Assembly: GCA_900318795.1 (NCBI GenBank)
Contig: ONLU01000002.1
Span: 36,685-100,684, forward strand
Length of the DNA stretch: 64,000 nucleotides
Direction: 5' to 3'
From: an uncultured Prevotellaceae bacterium
Lineage (GTDB): Bacteria; Bacteroidota; Bacteroidia; Bacteroidales; Bacteroidaceae
Numbering within the stretch: the first letter of the stretch is position 1; every line of letters begins with the position of its first letter. A program made the position numbers and the translations under genes. Under the pieces are notes generated by a model. The model was not told where the DNA came from. It saw nothing but the letters and a program-made list of their open reading frames with translations, and searched no databases. This document shows positions 8,165 through 16,850 of this stretch, in pieces.

Positions 8165-8427
8165 CCTTTAGGTACGTTTAGTTCTACGCGTTGTGCTGGA
8201 CTCTCTATCTTCAATGTCATCACACGACGGCCTGTCAGCGAGACAACCTCTAAGGTCTGGCCTTGGGCACCATTAATGACGACCCACTGACCATTGACAG
8301 AGATGGTGATTTCCTCTTCTATCGTTTGTTCTATGGAGAACGTTTCTGCACTCGCTGCCACCATGGAGATGGGGGCAGAAAGCAAGAGAATTCCCATTAG
8401 AGGTAAAATGAGTAGCCTTTTCGTCAT
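8113..8427 (-). CDS. Small secreted protein with a sorting-domain-like C-terminus
   Basis: A 104-residue protein starting at MTKRLLILPL, with a signal peptide to about residue 26 (ending SMVAASAE). The second half, LEVVSLTGRRVM followed by PKGCYILKIGK, has the beta-strand pattern of the C-terminal domains on many Bacteroidetes secreted proteins (type IX secretion type A-like). It consists of little beyond that domain. An ATG 27 nt upstream (8454) is in frame but overlaps the promoter, so 8427 is preferred. First gene of the transpeptidase-sigma operon. Function unknown. Confidence 0.6.
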   Translation of the reverse strand: MTKRLLILPLMGILLLSAPISMVAASAETFSIEQTIEEEITISVNGQWVVINGAQGQTLEVVSLTGRRVMTLKIESPAQRVELNVPKGCYILKIGKVVRKVAIQ

Positions 8428-8451
8428 AAGCAATTCACTATATATTTTCTG

Positions 8452-8483
8452 CAAAATTACGAAGAATCTTTGAATCTGCCAAA
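8452..8483 (-). promoter_or_regulatory. Promoter of the transpeptidase-sigma operon
   Basis: Read on the minus strand, TTTG (8483-8480) precedes TAATTTTG (8459-8452) by 24 nt start to start. The start of transcription should be near 8447. This selects the ATG at 8427 for the first gene. Confidence 0.7.
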
Positions 8484-8505
8484 TTTTTTGAATAAAAAAG
8501 CGTGT

Positions 8506-9420
8506 TTATACGTCAAAAACAAGTTGTTCGTCCGTCAAACGGGCATTGGAGAACACTTGTTTTGCCTCGTCCAGCAACACTTGTTCATCTTCATAGCGTG
8601 AGGAATAGTGGCCCAATAGCAACTGCCCTACTCCTGCATCACTGGCTACCGTGGCAGCCTGTCTGGCTGTCGAGTGGTAATACTTCTCTGCCAGCAGGAG
8701 ATTGTCTTCGCCATAGGTGCTTTCATGATAGAGGGTGCAAACTCCCTGAATGCGCTCGTGCAAAGTGGGAATATAGCGTGTGTCGCTGCAGTAGGCGTAC
8801 GAACGAGGAGGGTCAGAAGGTTCGACAAGACGACTGTTAGGGACGTGTTCTCCCTCTTCCGTAGTCCAGTCGGCACCTGCTTTGATGTTGTCAATCTGAC
8901 TGACGGGTATATGATAGAAGTCTATCATGTCACGCCGGATGTGTGGCTTGCTGGGCTTTTCGCGGAACAAATAGCCACAACAAGGCATACGATGTTCCAG
9001 GGGGATGCTCTCAACCGTCAAGGAACGGTCTTCGTAGACTATTTTCTGAACCGTCGTGTCAACAGGATGAAAGTCTACTTCATAGTCGAAATCGTGGCAG
9101 AACAGTCTCATCTGCCTGTTCAGGATGTCTTCCATTTCCTTTGGAGCATAGACAGCCAAACGGGCTGTTCGCCCCAGCAGCCCAAAGGTGCTGAGCATTC
9201 CTATCAACCCGAAGCAATGGTCGCCATGCAGGTGGGAAATGAAAACGGCACTGATCTTGGTAAAGCGGATACGGGAGCGCCGCAACTGAATCTGCGTGCC
9301 TTCTCCGCAATCTACCAAGAACAGTTTTCCCCTCATCTCCACCACCTGCGCGGATGCATAGTGACGAATTGTGGGCAGAGCGCTGCCACAGCCTAATATG
9401 TGAACTTTAAAGGGCTCCAA
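8506..9420 (-). CDS. rnz: Ribonuclease Z
   Basis: A 304-residue metallo-beta-lactamase nuclease that processes tRNA 3' ends. The zinc motif SHLHGDHCFGL provides His63, His65, Asp67 and His68. The early FLVDCGEGTQIQL and late LLLGHYSSRY (final metal histidine) are typical of the short RNase Z form. It lies 12 nt downstream of a lipoprotein gene and ends the mazG-lipoprotein-rnz run. Length matches bacterial RNase Z. Confidence 0.95.
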   Translation of the reverse strand: MEPFKVHILGCGSALPTIRHYASAQVVEMRGKLFLVDCGEGTQIQLRRSRIRFTKISAVFISHLHGDHCFGLIGMLSTFGLLGRTARLAVYAPKEMEDILNRQMRLFCHDFDYEVDFHPVDTTVQKIVYEDRSLTVESIPLEHRMPCCGYLFREKPSKPHIRRDMIDFYHIPVSQIDNIKAGADWTTEEGEHVPNSRLVEPSDPPRSYAYCSDTRYIPTLHERIQGVCTLYHESTYGEDNLLLAEKYYHSTARQAATVASDAGVGQLLLGHYSSRYEDEQVLLDEAKQVFSNARLTDEQLVFDV

Positions 9421-9432
9421 GATAGATGATTC

Positions 9433-10092
9433 TTACATGAAGAATTCGTCTTCAGCGTCTTCAAGCTTGATGTTGCCACCATAGTCCTCCTTAGGCTTCT
9501 GACGGCTGTACTCGAAGGTTTCTTCCACATCCTTGTAGACAAGTGAGTCTGGACCCAGCTTCACAATATCATAGATGTTTGTCTCATCTTCCTCGCTGCC
9601 ACCTATGCGTACCAGCACGATTTCCAATTTTCCACGGGTCAGACGCCAAGTCTTGTAGGTGATGTTGCTCTGGGCAATACTCTCGGCAATACCGCCTTCC
9701 TTGATGCAGATGCCCACCTCGTCGGAACCGTCTATCGGGTTGGGCATTACCCAGTTGCCCAATAATGCAGCCTGGTTGATGACCTTTTCTGCTGATTTAC
9801 GGTCTTTAGCAGGCAGCACAGCCAGACGGTCGCCAACATGGAGGCCGCCAAAAACCTGTTCATTTTCCCGAGCTTCGGAGATGTCAAACGAAAGCGTATC
9901 GCCCATGTCAGTAATGAGCTGGAGGGTGTTCATCGCTGTTTCCTCACCGCAAACACCATAAACCGTCGGGTCTGCATTGACGATGTCAGCAGAATCTCCG
10001 TTGTCAAACGGAACTGGCTTTGTGCTACTGCCACAACTTCCCATTGCAAGGACAGCCATGACTAATGCAAATAAAACTCCTAAATTCTTCAT
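9433..10092 (-). CDS. Predicted lipoprotein of unknown function
   Basis: A 219-residue protein with a lipoprotein signal (MKNLGVLFALVMAVLAMGSC, lipid on Cys20). The mature part includes NTLQLITDMGDTLSFDISEA, then a small beta-rich region ending in TWRLTRGKLEIVLVRIGGSE with a probable ligand- or protein-binding barrel. The acidic C-terminus is disordered. Short gaps on both sides (23 nt from mazG, 12 nt to rnz) indicate co-transcription. I do not recognise a named family with confidence. Confidence 0.7.
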   Translation of the reverse strand: MKNLGVLFALVMAVLAMGSCGSSTKPVPFDNGDSADIVNADPTVYGVCGEETAMNTLQLITDMGDTLSFDISEARENEQVFGGLHVGDRLAVLPAKDRKSAEKVINQAALLGNWVMPNPIDGSDEVGICIKEGGIAESIAQSNITYKTWRLTRGKLEIVLVRIGGSEEDETNIYDIVKLGPDSLVYKDVEETFEYSRQKPKEDYGGNIKLEDAEDEFFM

Positions 10093-10115
10093 AGTTACGA
10101 ATTTATAAATTTTTA

Positions 10116-10910
10116 TTAAATCTCTTCTTTCTCTTTTTCTTTCGCCTCATTCCATAGGGCATCCATCTCTGCAAGCGTCATTTCCGTCAGGGGTTTTCCT
10201 GCACGGATACTATGCTGCTCTATGTAATTGAAACGACGGATGAACTTCTGGTTTGTCATCTCCAGGGCGTTGTCAGGATTGAGCTTGTAAAGGCGGGCTG
10301 CATTGATGACGCTGAAGAGGAAGTCGCCCAGCTCGCGCGTGGAATTCTCCTTGTCTTCCTTGCGCAACTCGGCCTCCAGTTCTCCCAGTTCTTCGCGAAC
10401 CTTTCCCCATACGTCTTGCTTGTCCTCCCAGTCGAAACCCACGTTGCGGGCCTTGTCCTGCACGCGATAAGCCTTGATGAGCGAGGGCAATGCTGCCGGG
10501 ACACCCGAGAGTACGGTCTTGTTGCCGTCTTTTTCCTTCAGCTTAATCTGTTCCCAGCTTTCCAGTACGGCTTCGGCATCCTTGGCCACCGCTTCTCCAT
10601 AGACGTGTGGATGACGGAATATCAGCTTGTCGCACAACTTGTTGCAGACATCTGCTATATCAAATTGCTGCTTCTCCTCGCCTATTCTGCCATAGAAAAC
10701 GACGTGTAGCAGCACGTCGCCCAGCTCCTTGCAGATTTCTTGCTGGTCGTCACGAATCAGAGCGTCGCACAATTCATACGTTTCTTCTATCGTGTTGGGA
10801 CGAAGGCTGTCGTTGGTCTGTTTGCGGTCCCACGGGCATTCTTCACGCAGTCTGTCCATGACATCCAGCAAACGGCCAAAGGCCTCCATCTTCTCTTCTC
10901 TTGTATGCAT
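10116..10910 (-). CDS. mazG: Nucleoside triphosphate pyrophosphohydrolase
   Basis: A 264-residue all-helical MazG that hydrolyses (d)NTPs to NMP and pyrophosphate, a housecleaning role. Two MazG domains are visible. The first has CPWDRKQTNDSLRPNTIEE followed by the metal-binding E-x-x-E run in ELCDALIRDD. The second has VGFDWEDKQDVWGKVREE and ELGDFLFSVINAAR. The start MHTREEKMEAFG (10910) matches family length; an ATG at 10919 is also possible. ATG 11027 is rejected because the promoter (10929-10936) lies inside that extension. Confidence 0.93.
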   Translation of the reverse strand: MHTREEKMEAFGRLLDVMDRLREECPWDRKQTNDSLRPNTIEETYELCDALIRDDQQEICKELGDVLLHVVFYGRIGEEKQQFDIADVCNKLCDKLIFRHPHVYGEAVAKDAEAVLESWEQIKLKEKDGNKTVLSGVPAALPSLIKAYRVQDKARNVGFDWEDKQDVWGKVREELGELEAELRKEDKENSTRELGDFLFSVINAARLYKLNPDNALEMTNQKFIRRFNYIEQHSIRAGKPLTEMTLAEMDALWNEAKEKEKEEI

Positions 10911-10928
10911 TCTTTCCATAGTCAAGGG

Positions 10929-10936
10929 CAAAGGTA
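10929..10936 (-). promoter_or_regulatory. mazG promoter -7 box
   Basis: TACCTTTG on the minus strand, 19 nt before the chosen mazG start. It lies back to back with the valS promoter; the two -7 boxes are about 45 nt apart. No clear -33 TTTG at the right distance. Confidence 0.55.
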
Positions 10937-10980
10937 CGATTTTTTTTTGAATTACTAATTCATATTTCGCATTTTTTTTG

Positions 10981-10988
10981 TACCTTTG
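10981..10988 (+). promoter_or_regulatory. valS promoter -7 box
   Basis: TACCTTTG preceded by a long T-run. No well-placed -33 TTTG is seen; the nearest TTG is 34 nt upstream. Predicted start near 10994, so the valS leader is about 27 nt to the ATG at 11021. Confidence 0.6.
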
Positions 10989-11020
10989 CAGCCAATTTAT
11001 AATAAATGTGTAAAGACGCG

Positions 11021-13744
11021 ATGACAAAAGTCAATGAATTAACAAGCAAATACGACCCCAAAGAGGTCGAATCCAAATGGTACCAGTATTGGCTGGACAA
11101 CAAGCTTTTCAGCAGTAAGCCCGATGGCCGCGAACCATATACCATCGTCATCCCACCGCCCAATGTGACCGGTGTGCTGCATATGGGCCACATGCTGAAC
11201 AACACCATCCAGGACATTCTTGTACGTCGTGCCCGCATGGAAGGCAAGAATGCATGCTGGGTGCCTGGTACTGACCACGCTTCTATTGCCACCGAGGCAA
11301 AGGTGGTGAAGAAACTGGCCGAGCAGGGCATCAAGAAGCACGACCTGACACGTGAGCAATTCCTGGAGCATGCCTGGGACTGGACCCACGAGCACGGAGG
11401 CATCATCCTGAAGCAGCTGCGCCGTCTGGGTGCCAGCTGTGACTGGGACCGTACGGCCTTCACCATGGACGAGAAACGCTCCGAGAGTGTCATCAAGGTG
11501 TTTGTCGACCTCTACAACAAGGGACTCATCTATAGGGGCCTGCGCATGGTCAACTGGGACCCCAAGGCACTGACGGCTCTTTCTACCGAGGAGGTTATCT
11601 ATCGTGAGGAGCAGAGCCACCTGTTCCACCTGAAATACTACGTGGACGGACTGGAGAGTCTTGACCATCAAGAAGAACTGGAAGAAGCCGGCAACATCAT
11701 CCACCGCGATGCGAAGGGCTACTATGCCGTTGTGGCAACCACCCGCCCTGAGACCATCATGGGCGATACGGCTATGTGTATCAATCCCAAAGACCCGAAG
11801 AACCAGTGGCTCAAGGGTCGCAAAGTCATTGTTCCGCTGGTGGGACGCGTGATTCCTGTAATAGAGGACCGCTATGTGGACATTGAGTTCGGTACGGGCT
11901 GTCTGAAGGTCACTCCTGCTCACGACACCAACGACTACATGTTGGGTAAGACACACAACCTGGAGACCATTGACATCTTCAATCCCGACGGCACCATCAG
12001 CGAGCAGTCCCCACTCTACGTCGGAATGGACCGCATGGTTTGCCGCAAGCAGATTGCAAAGGATTTGCAGGAAGCAGGTCTCATGGAGCGTATAGAGGAC
12101 TATACGAACAAGGTTGGCTACTCTGAGCGCAACCCCGACACCGCCATCGAGCCCCGTCTGTCGCTGCAGTGGTTCCTCAAGATGAAGCACTTTGCAGACA
12201 TCGCACTGCCTCCCGTCATGGACGATGACATCAAGTTCTATCCGACCAAATACAAGACCACATACAAGAACTGGCTGGAGAATATCCAAGACTGGTGCAT
12301 CTCGCGTCAGCTCTGGTGGGGACACCGCATACCCGCCTATTATTACAACGAGGCTGGCGACTATGTGGTGGCTGTCAATCGTGAAGAGGCCCTGAAACTG
12401 GCTCAGCAGAAAGACCCCAAGGTTACCGATGCCGACCTGCGTCAGGACGAGGATGCCCTCGACACCTGGTTCTCGTCGTGGCTGTGGCCCATCTCGCTGT
12501 TCGACGGCATCAACAACCCCGACAGCGAGGAGCTGAAGTACTATTATCCCACTGCTGACCTGGTTACTGGTCCGGACATCATCTTCTTCTGGGTGGCCCG
12601 TATGATTATGGCTGGATACGAATATGTGGGCAAGATGCCTTTCAAGCACGTCTACTTCACTGGTATCGTACGCGACAAGCTGGGCCGCAAGATGTCCAAG
12701 TCACTGGGCAACTCGCCCGACCCCATCGAACTCATTGAGAAGTTCGGTGCCGATGGCGTCCGCATGGGCATGATGCTTTCTGCACCTGCCGGCAACGACA
12801 TCCTGTTTGACGAGGCTTTGTGCGAACAGGGACGCAACTTCAACAATAAGATATGGAATGCCTTCCGTCTGGTCAAGGGTTGGCAGGTGGCTGACGTAGA
12901 GCAGACTGAGGCCAGCAAGACCGCCGTGGCCTGGTTTGATGCAAAACTGAAGGAGGTGAACGTCGAACTGGACGACCTCTTCTCCAAATATCGCATCTCG
13001 GAGGCACTGATGGCAGTCTACAAGCTGTTCTGGGACGAATTCTCCAGCTGGTATCTCGAGATGGTGAAGCCCGCTTATGTGAACGGACAGCAACAGCCCA
13101 TTGACCGCCAGACCTACGATCAGACACTGCACTACTTCGATGTGCTGCTCAAGATGCTGCACCCCTTCATGCCGTTCATCACCGAGGAACTCTGGCAGGC
13201 TCTCTACGAGCGTCAGCAAGGCGACAGCATTATGCGTGAGAGCCTGAAGTTGGATGCTCCTACTGATGCTGAGACTAAGCTCATCAGCGATTTCGAACAG
13301 GTGAAACAGATTGTCTCCGGCGTCCGCATGGTGCGTTCTCAGAAGAATATTGCACCCAAGGAGACGCTCGAGCTGCAGGCCGTCAACGCCAACAACTATA
13401 CTTCTTTCACTTCGGCTATCCAGAAGATGGCGAATGTCAGCACTATCAATGTGGTGACTGAGAAAGATGCTACGGCTTCGGCCTTCATGGTAGGCACAGA
13501 CGAGTTTGCAGTACCTCTGGGCAACATGATAGACATTGATGCCGAGATTGAGAAGCAGGAAACTCAACTCAAGCACCTGGAGGGCTTCCTGGCTGGTGTG
13601 ATGAAGAAGCTGTCTAACGAGCGCTTCGTGCAGAACGCCCCGGAACAGGTTGTTGCCTTGGAGCGCAAGAAGCAGAGCGATTCTGAGGAGAAGATTGCAG
13701 CCTTGAAGGAGTCGATAGCAGCTCTGAAGGCACAACAGAAGTAA
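11021..13744 (+). CDS. valS: Valyl-tRNA synthetase
   Basis: A 907-residue class I aminoacyl-tRNA synthetase that charges tRNA-Val. The HIGH-type motif is in [16 protein letters not shown] near residue 45, followed by the editing (CP1) domain with [12 protein letters not shown]. The KMSKS motif is in [12 protein letters not shown] at about 550-560. A C-terminal coiled coil (about 830-905) completes the ValRS layout. The ATG at 11021 gives the usual N-terminus; ATG 11006 adds five residues and is possible. Monocistronic, ending in a strong terminator at 13775. Confidence 0.97.
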   Translation: MTKVNELTSKYDPKEVESKWYQYWLDNKLFSSKPDGREPYTIVIPPPNVTGVLHMGHMLNNTIQDILVRRARMEGKNACWVPGTDHASIATEAKVVKKLAEQGIKKHDLTREQFLEHAWDWTHEHGGIILKQLRRLGASCDWDRTAFTMDEKRSESVIKVFVDLYNKGLIYRGLRMVNWDPKALTALSTEEVIYREEQSHLFHLKYYVDGLESLDHQEELEEAGNIIHRDAKGYYAVVATTRPETIMGDTAMCINPKDPKNQWLKGRKVIVPLVGRVIPVIEDRYVDIEFGTGCLKVTPAHDTNDYMLGKTHNLETIDIFNPDGTISEQSPLYVGMDRMVCRKQIAKDLQEAGLMERIEDYTNKVGYSERNPDTAIEPRLSLQWFLKMKHFADIALPPVMDDDIKFYPTKYKTTYKNWLENIQDWCISRQLWWGHRIPAYYYNEAGDYVVAVNREEALKLAQQKDPKVTDADLRQDEDALDTWFSSWLWPISLFDGINNPDSEELKYYYPTADLVTGPDIIFFWVARMIMAGYEYVGKMPFKHVYFTGIVRDKLGRKMSKSLGNSPDPIELIEKFGADGVRMGMMLSAPAGNDILFDEALCEQGRNFNNKIWNAFRLVKGWQVADVEQTEASKTAVAWFDAKLKEVNVELDDLFSKYRISEALMAVYKLFWDEFSSWYLEMVKPAYVNGQQQPIDRQTYDQTLHYFDVLLKMLHPFMPFITEELWQALYERQQGDSIMRESLKLDAPTDAETKLISDFEQVKQIVSGVRMVRSQKNIAPKETLELQAVNANNYTSFTSAIQKMANVSTINVVTEKDATASAFMVGTDEFAVPLGNMIDIDAEIEKQETQLKHLEGFLAGVMKKLSNERFVQNAPEQVVALERKKQSDSEEKIAALKESIAALKAQQK

Positions 13745-13774
13745 TCAACCGGAACTAAATATCATTTAAAGTGG

Positions 13775-13810
13775 GGGCTGTCCTGTTTGACAACGGACAG
13801 CCCTTTTTTT
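13775..13810 (+). terminator. Strong intrinsic terminator after valS
   Basis: GGGCTGTCC (13775-13783) pairs perfectly with GGACAGCCC (13795-13803), followed by seven T. It lies between the convergent valS and small membrane protein genes. Confidence 0.9.
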
Positions 13811-14048
13811 ATTTCTTGATGAGAGAGGCTACCCAGAGGATGGCCACAGCACCGATGATGGCAGTACCCAACTGTCCCAAGATACCACCCCACGTGATGC
13901 CAAGCTGCTCGAAGAGCCAGCCGCCGACCAAACCACCAAAGAGTCCCAACACCAGATTCATGATGAATCCGAAACCACCACCTTTCATCAACTTGCCTGC
14001 GCAGAAACCAGCCAGGCATCCAATAATGATTGAACCAATCAGTCCCAT
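13809..14048 (-). CDS. GlsB/YeaQ/YmgE family small membrane protein
   Basis: A 79-residue, very hydrophobic protein (start MGLIGSIIIGCLAGFCAGK). Three glycine-rich helices are visible at about 3-20, 28-48 and 55-75, with GGLVGGWLFEQLG between them. This is the transglycosylase-associated (GlsB/YeaQ/YmgE) family, often induced by stress, whose biochemical role is unclear. The in-frame ORF runs upstream to 14399, but the promoter at 14097-14127 and the repeat at 14156 lie inside that extension, so the ATG at 14048 is used. Confidence 0.9.
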   Translation of the reverse strand: MGLIGSIIIGCLAGFCAGKLMKGGGFGFIMNLVLGLFGGLVGGWLFEQLGITWGGILGQLGTAIIGAVAILWVASLIKK

Positions 14049-14096
14049 AACTTTTCTTCTATTTAGTTTGTTATCACTATGTTCTCTTTGCGGCAG

Positions 14097-14127
14097 CAAA
14101 GATAGTGCAAATATTGTGAAACACAAA
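14097..14127 (-). promoter_or_regulatory. Promoter of the GlsB-like gene
   Basis: On the minus strand, TTTG (14127-14124) precedes TATCTTTG (14104-14097) by 23 nt start to start. The leader to the ATG at 14048 is about 45 nt. Confidence 0.65.
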
Positions 14128-14155
14128 ATTATATGGGATTTTTTTCGGAAAAAGG

Positions 14156-14184
14156 ATGATAGGTACCTGGTACGTGGCATAACA
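14156..14184 (+). repeat. 29-bp dispersed repeat, copy A
   Basis: Begins ATGATAGGTACCTGG and continues TACGTGGCATAACA. It aligns without gaps to copies B (14858) and C (18412). The core contains GGTACC, and the ends form an imperfect inverted repeat (TGAyA/TGkCA). It sits exactly at the 5' edge of the foreign gene fragment. Confidence 0.75.
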
Positions 14185-14765
14185 ACCCCGTGCGCATCCT
14201 GCACGATGCCATGTACAACAAGGTGAACTTCGGCACGCTGACCGAAGTACCCTTCAGTGCCTTCATCACCAACAAGAGCGGCATCAAGAATGCCTCGCTG
14301 CACTACCTGGTAGGCGATGACGGCGAGTGGCAGAAGGTGGACATGACCGGCAACGGCAACCGCTGGTACTGCCGAGTGCCCGCCAGCAATTTCCCCCAAG
14401 GAAAGACGGTGTTCTACTACATCGAGGCCACGTCGAAGAACGGCAAGACCGTCACCAAGCCCTACACGGCAAGTGAAGACGGCTATTACGACTTCACGCC
14501 CGACAACACGGTGGAATATAAAGCTGACGACTACGACTTCAGCACCGAACCCATCGCCAAGGAGAAGATCACCTTCCAGCTCGACACCAAGTGGCTGGTT
14601 GAGGACAAGTCAACCGACGACCCGACGGGCATCAGCGAGATAACAGCCAGCAAACCCGCCGCCATCTCCAACGAGTGGTACACCCTCGAAGGTCTACGGC
14701 TCGACAAAGCCCCCACGGCAAAGGGCATCTACATCCAGAACGGACGTAAAGTGGTCATTAAGTAA
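14185..14765 (+). pseudogene. 3' fragment of a secreted-protein gene
   Basis: An open frame of about 194 codons with no proper start; the best is a GTG at 14190. In-frame coding sequence begins right at the edge of repeat A, so the 5' part of the gene is missing. Residues about 10-90 form a beta-sandwich-like segment (KNASLHYLVGDDGEWQKVD, then GKTVFYYIEATSKNGKTV). The protein ends WYTLEGLRLDKAPTAKGIYI-QNGRKVVIK, the C-terminal signature of many Prevotella surface and secreted proteins. GC is clearly higher than in the operon that follows. Its native terminator at 14806 is retained. I read it as a transplanted or recombined 3' remnant; the parent enzyme is not identifiable. Confidence 0.7.
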
Positions 14766-14805
14766 CGTCAAGCAATTGGTAGAAAGTATTTAGGAACATG
14801 ATTGT

Positions 14806-14841
14806 GCCTCCTCGCAGTAAAGACTGTCGGGGAGGCTTTTT
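14806..14841 (+). terminator. Terminator of the gene fragment
   Basis: GCCTCC (14806-14811) pairs with GGAGGC (14831-14836), followed by TTTTTC. It lies inside the block bracketed by repeats A and B, so it travelled with the fragment. Confidence 0.75.
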
Positions 14842-14857
14842 CGTTATATAGAAGAAT

Positions 14858-14886
14858 ATGACAGGTACCTGGCACGTGTCATAGCT
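14858..14886 (+). repeat. 29-bp dispersed repeat, copy B
   Basis: Begins ATGACAGGTACCTGG and continues CACGTGTCATAGCT. It is the most symmetrical copy, with TGACA and TGTCA as matching ends. Same orientation as A, 702 bp away. It lies 5 bp from the stop of the exonuclease-BRCT gene. Confidence 0.75.
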
Positions 14887-14890
14887 GTAT

Positions 14891-16030
14891 TTACTTTTTT
14901 GTCATATACTCCCTCAAATCTTCTGTTTCCATCCCATTCAAGATACGATTGAAGTCATCTTCGGAAAGCATACGTATATCGTATCCTTGTACCCTTAGCT
15001 GTTCTATTTTTACCATCTTAGATGGACCTGGTGCAAAACCAACAAGGACATAGTTTGTCTTCTTGGAAATACTCGTATTTACGTCTGCACCTAATTGCTG
15101 GAGTTTCTGAGCTATTTCTTTACGTTCTATATCAAACTCACCTGTAATTACAACTTTTCTGTCATAAAAAGGATTATTGTCTGGTGCCGCATTTGACAAA
15201 TCCTTTATTAGCACATCACCACCAATCCTCTTATTTTTTATTAATGCTGACCCATACGACGAAAATGTAGTCGCTTTCGACATATGATGTTTCTCTACTA
15301 ACTCCCAATCTGGTTCGTGTCCATCTAAGTATTGCAAGTATATTTTGGCGCACATCTCTGCATCCCACTTTGCATCATGGTGTTCTCCAACAGGCCATTC
15401 GAATCCTGCACACAAATCATCTAAAGCAGTTCTCTTTCCCCATAAATTGATAGTGTCAATAAAAGGTTTAATATCAGAATCATCAATATGATAAAAAGCC
15501 AGATTCTTTCTTAGTGCGATTTCATCAAAATTAGCTGCATTATGAGCAGCAATTGGTGTATCTATTAAATAATCAGCAATCTCTACCCATGCTTGACAAA
15601 ATGTCAGAGCGTCAATAGTCTTTTCTGCCGTAATGTTATGGACTTTGACACATTGCCAGTCATATTTGTTCGATGGTGGTTGTATGAGCCAACTTTTGCT
15701 ACCGACTATTATCTTATCCGCAACAATAGATATCCCTATTTGGCAAATCATTTGATCTGTTGTAGCAGTCTCAACGTCAAGCGAAACGAAGTCAAGGACT
15801 ATTTCCTTCCACTTACTATATATTACTCCATGAACTTCTTTCCAAAGAATAGAACTTCCATTCCCATACAATAATCTCGTACCATATTTTGTCTTATCAA
15901 GCTTAATATTATCATATTCTACTATGCCATCTATGCCATGACAGAATAAAACAAACTTATCATCTCTTAATGCGACAAGTACATCATAGATTGTACGTTG
16001 CTCGTTGTGGTAATATCTATAGATTTTCAT
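14891..16030 (-). CDS. DEDDh 3'-5' exonuclease with C-terminal BRCT domain
   Basis: A 379-residue protein with three parts. Residues 1-78 have no family I recognise. Residues about 79-235 are a DnaQ-like exonuclease with intact motifs: I, FVSLDVET (Asp85, Glu87); II, HNAANFDE (Asp169); III, HDAKWDA (His218, Asp223). Residues about 286-362 are a BRCT domain (RKVVITGEF, then KKTNYVLVG). It should digest DNA or RNA from 3' ends, with BRCT giving DNA-end or partner binding. Third gene of the nuclease-channel operon, 40 nt after the channel gene. Low GC and lysine/asparagine-rich, unlike neighbours. It resembles proofreading-type exonucleases, but the operon suggests defence. Confidence 0.85.
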   Translation of the reverse strand: MKIYRYYHNEQRTIYDVLVALRDDKFVLFCHGIDGIVEYDNIKLDKTKYGTRLLYGNGSSILWKEVHGVIYSKWKEIVLDFVSLDVETATTDQMICQIGISIVADKIIVGSKSWLIQPPSNKYDWQCVKVHNITAEKTIDALTFCQAWVEIADYLIDTPIAAHNAANFDEIALRKNLAFYHIDDSDIKPFIDTINLWGKRTALDDLCAGFEWPVGEHHDAKWDAEMCAKIYLQYLDGHEPDWELVEKHHMSKATTFSSYGSALIKNKRIGGDVLIKDLSNAAPDNNPFYDRKVVITGEFDIERKEIAQKLQQLGADVNTSISKKTNYVLVGFAPGPSKMVKIEQLRVQGYDIRMLSEDDFNRILNGMETEDLREYMTKK

Positions 16031-16070
16031 CTTTTTAAATTTATCAAATTACATTTCGTATTATTACAAT

Positions 16071-16850
16071 TTACACATCACTTTCCGATTTTTGCCTCAT
16101 TTGATCGAGTTTCTTTTCTAGTTGGGACAATTTCTCAAGAACCTCATCATTGTTATCAGCAGCCATAGCATCAACAAAAATACTATTAACAAGGCTCATA
16201 CCAATTATTCCACCCAAGAAAAGAAGAACTGAGAAATAGATTCTTGCTAAAACGGCCATTCCTGTTCCACCATTAACAGCGACAGCTTCTGGCATTTCAT
16301 ACCAGCCTTCAATGGTGAACAAACGAAATATGGAATACACACTTAGTGCAGGATTGCCAAAATATTGTGGTGCAAAGCTACCGAAAAGGAATGTCGTAAT
16401 GATGCTGAACACTATCAAAAGAACTATCATTCCTATTGCGACCATATATGAAGCTTTGAACGCTAATTTAATCCCTTTAAGAAGACTCTCAACGTTAGGA
16501 ATAAATTGCAGCATTCGGAAAGCCTTAAACGCTCGCAATGTTCTTAATGATAAAACGACACATGTGCAAGGTATAATCTCTCCTAATATGTTTATACATG
16601 ACGGGAGAGCCAACAAAACTAATCCAAAGTCAAATCGATTCCAACCATCTCTCCAATAGCCAGAAAACCCATGCACATGGATTTTGAATATCGCTTCTGT
16701 AAAAAACAACAAAGTGAAAATACTATCAATGAATATAAGAATGCTCTCTTGGTTGGGAATAAAACCACTGACAAAGATAATGCCAGTGTTAATAAGCACC
16801 AACCCCAGCATCACATTGTCATTAGTAAATAGACGCTCCAAACAATTCAT
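16071..16850 (-). CDS. Voltage-gated cation channel (BacNav-like, one-domain)
   Basis: A 259-residue six-helix ion channel subunit. The S2 acidic site is TEAIFK (Glu52) and the S3 acid is Asp74. S4 carries four spaced positive residues (Arg103, Arg106, Lys109, Arg112 in LRTLRAFKAFRMLQFIP). The pore filter is TIEGW (179-183), and S6 runs about 203-228. A C-terminal coiled coil (EVLEKLSQLEKKLDQM, about 236-252) would tetramerise it, as in BacNav channels. The glycine in the filter matches eukaryotic CaV repeats I and III (TMEGW, TFEGW) rather than the TLESW of NaChBac. The ATG abuts the stop of the upstream nuclease gene with no gap, implying coupling. Confidence 0.9.
   Translation of the reverse strand: MNCLERLFTNDNVMLGLVLINTGIIFVSGFIPNQESILIFIDSIFTLLFFTEAIFKIHVHGFSGYWRDGWNRFDFGLVLLALPSCINILGEIIPCTCVVLSLRTLRAFKAFRMLQFIPNVESLLKGIKLAFKASYMVAIGMIVLLIVFSIITTFLFGSFAPQYFGNPALSVYSIFRLFTIEGWYEMPEAVAVNGGTGMAVLARIYFSVLLFLGGIIGMSLVNSIFVDAMAADNNDEVLEKLSQLEKKLDQMRQKSESDV

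Noticed and set aside
11039-12649. 536-codon open frame antisense to valS
   Set aside because: Same reason: opposite a complete valyl-tRNA synthetase with all motifs.
14191-14399. Extension of the GlsB-like gene to 14399
   Set aside because: Would run through its own promoter and repeat A and overlap the gene fragment; only the 79-residue part matches the family.
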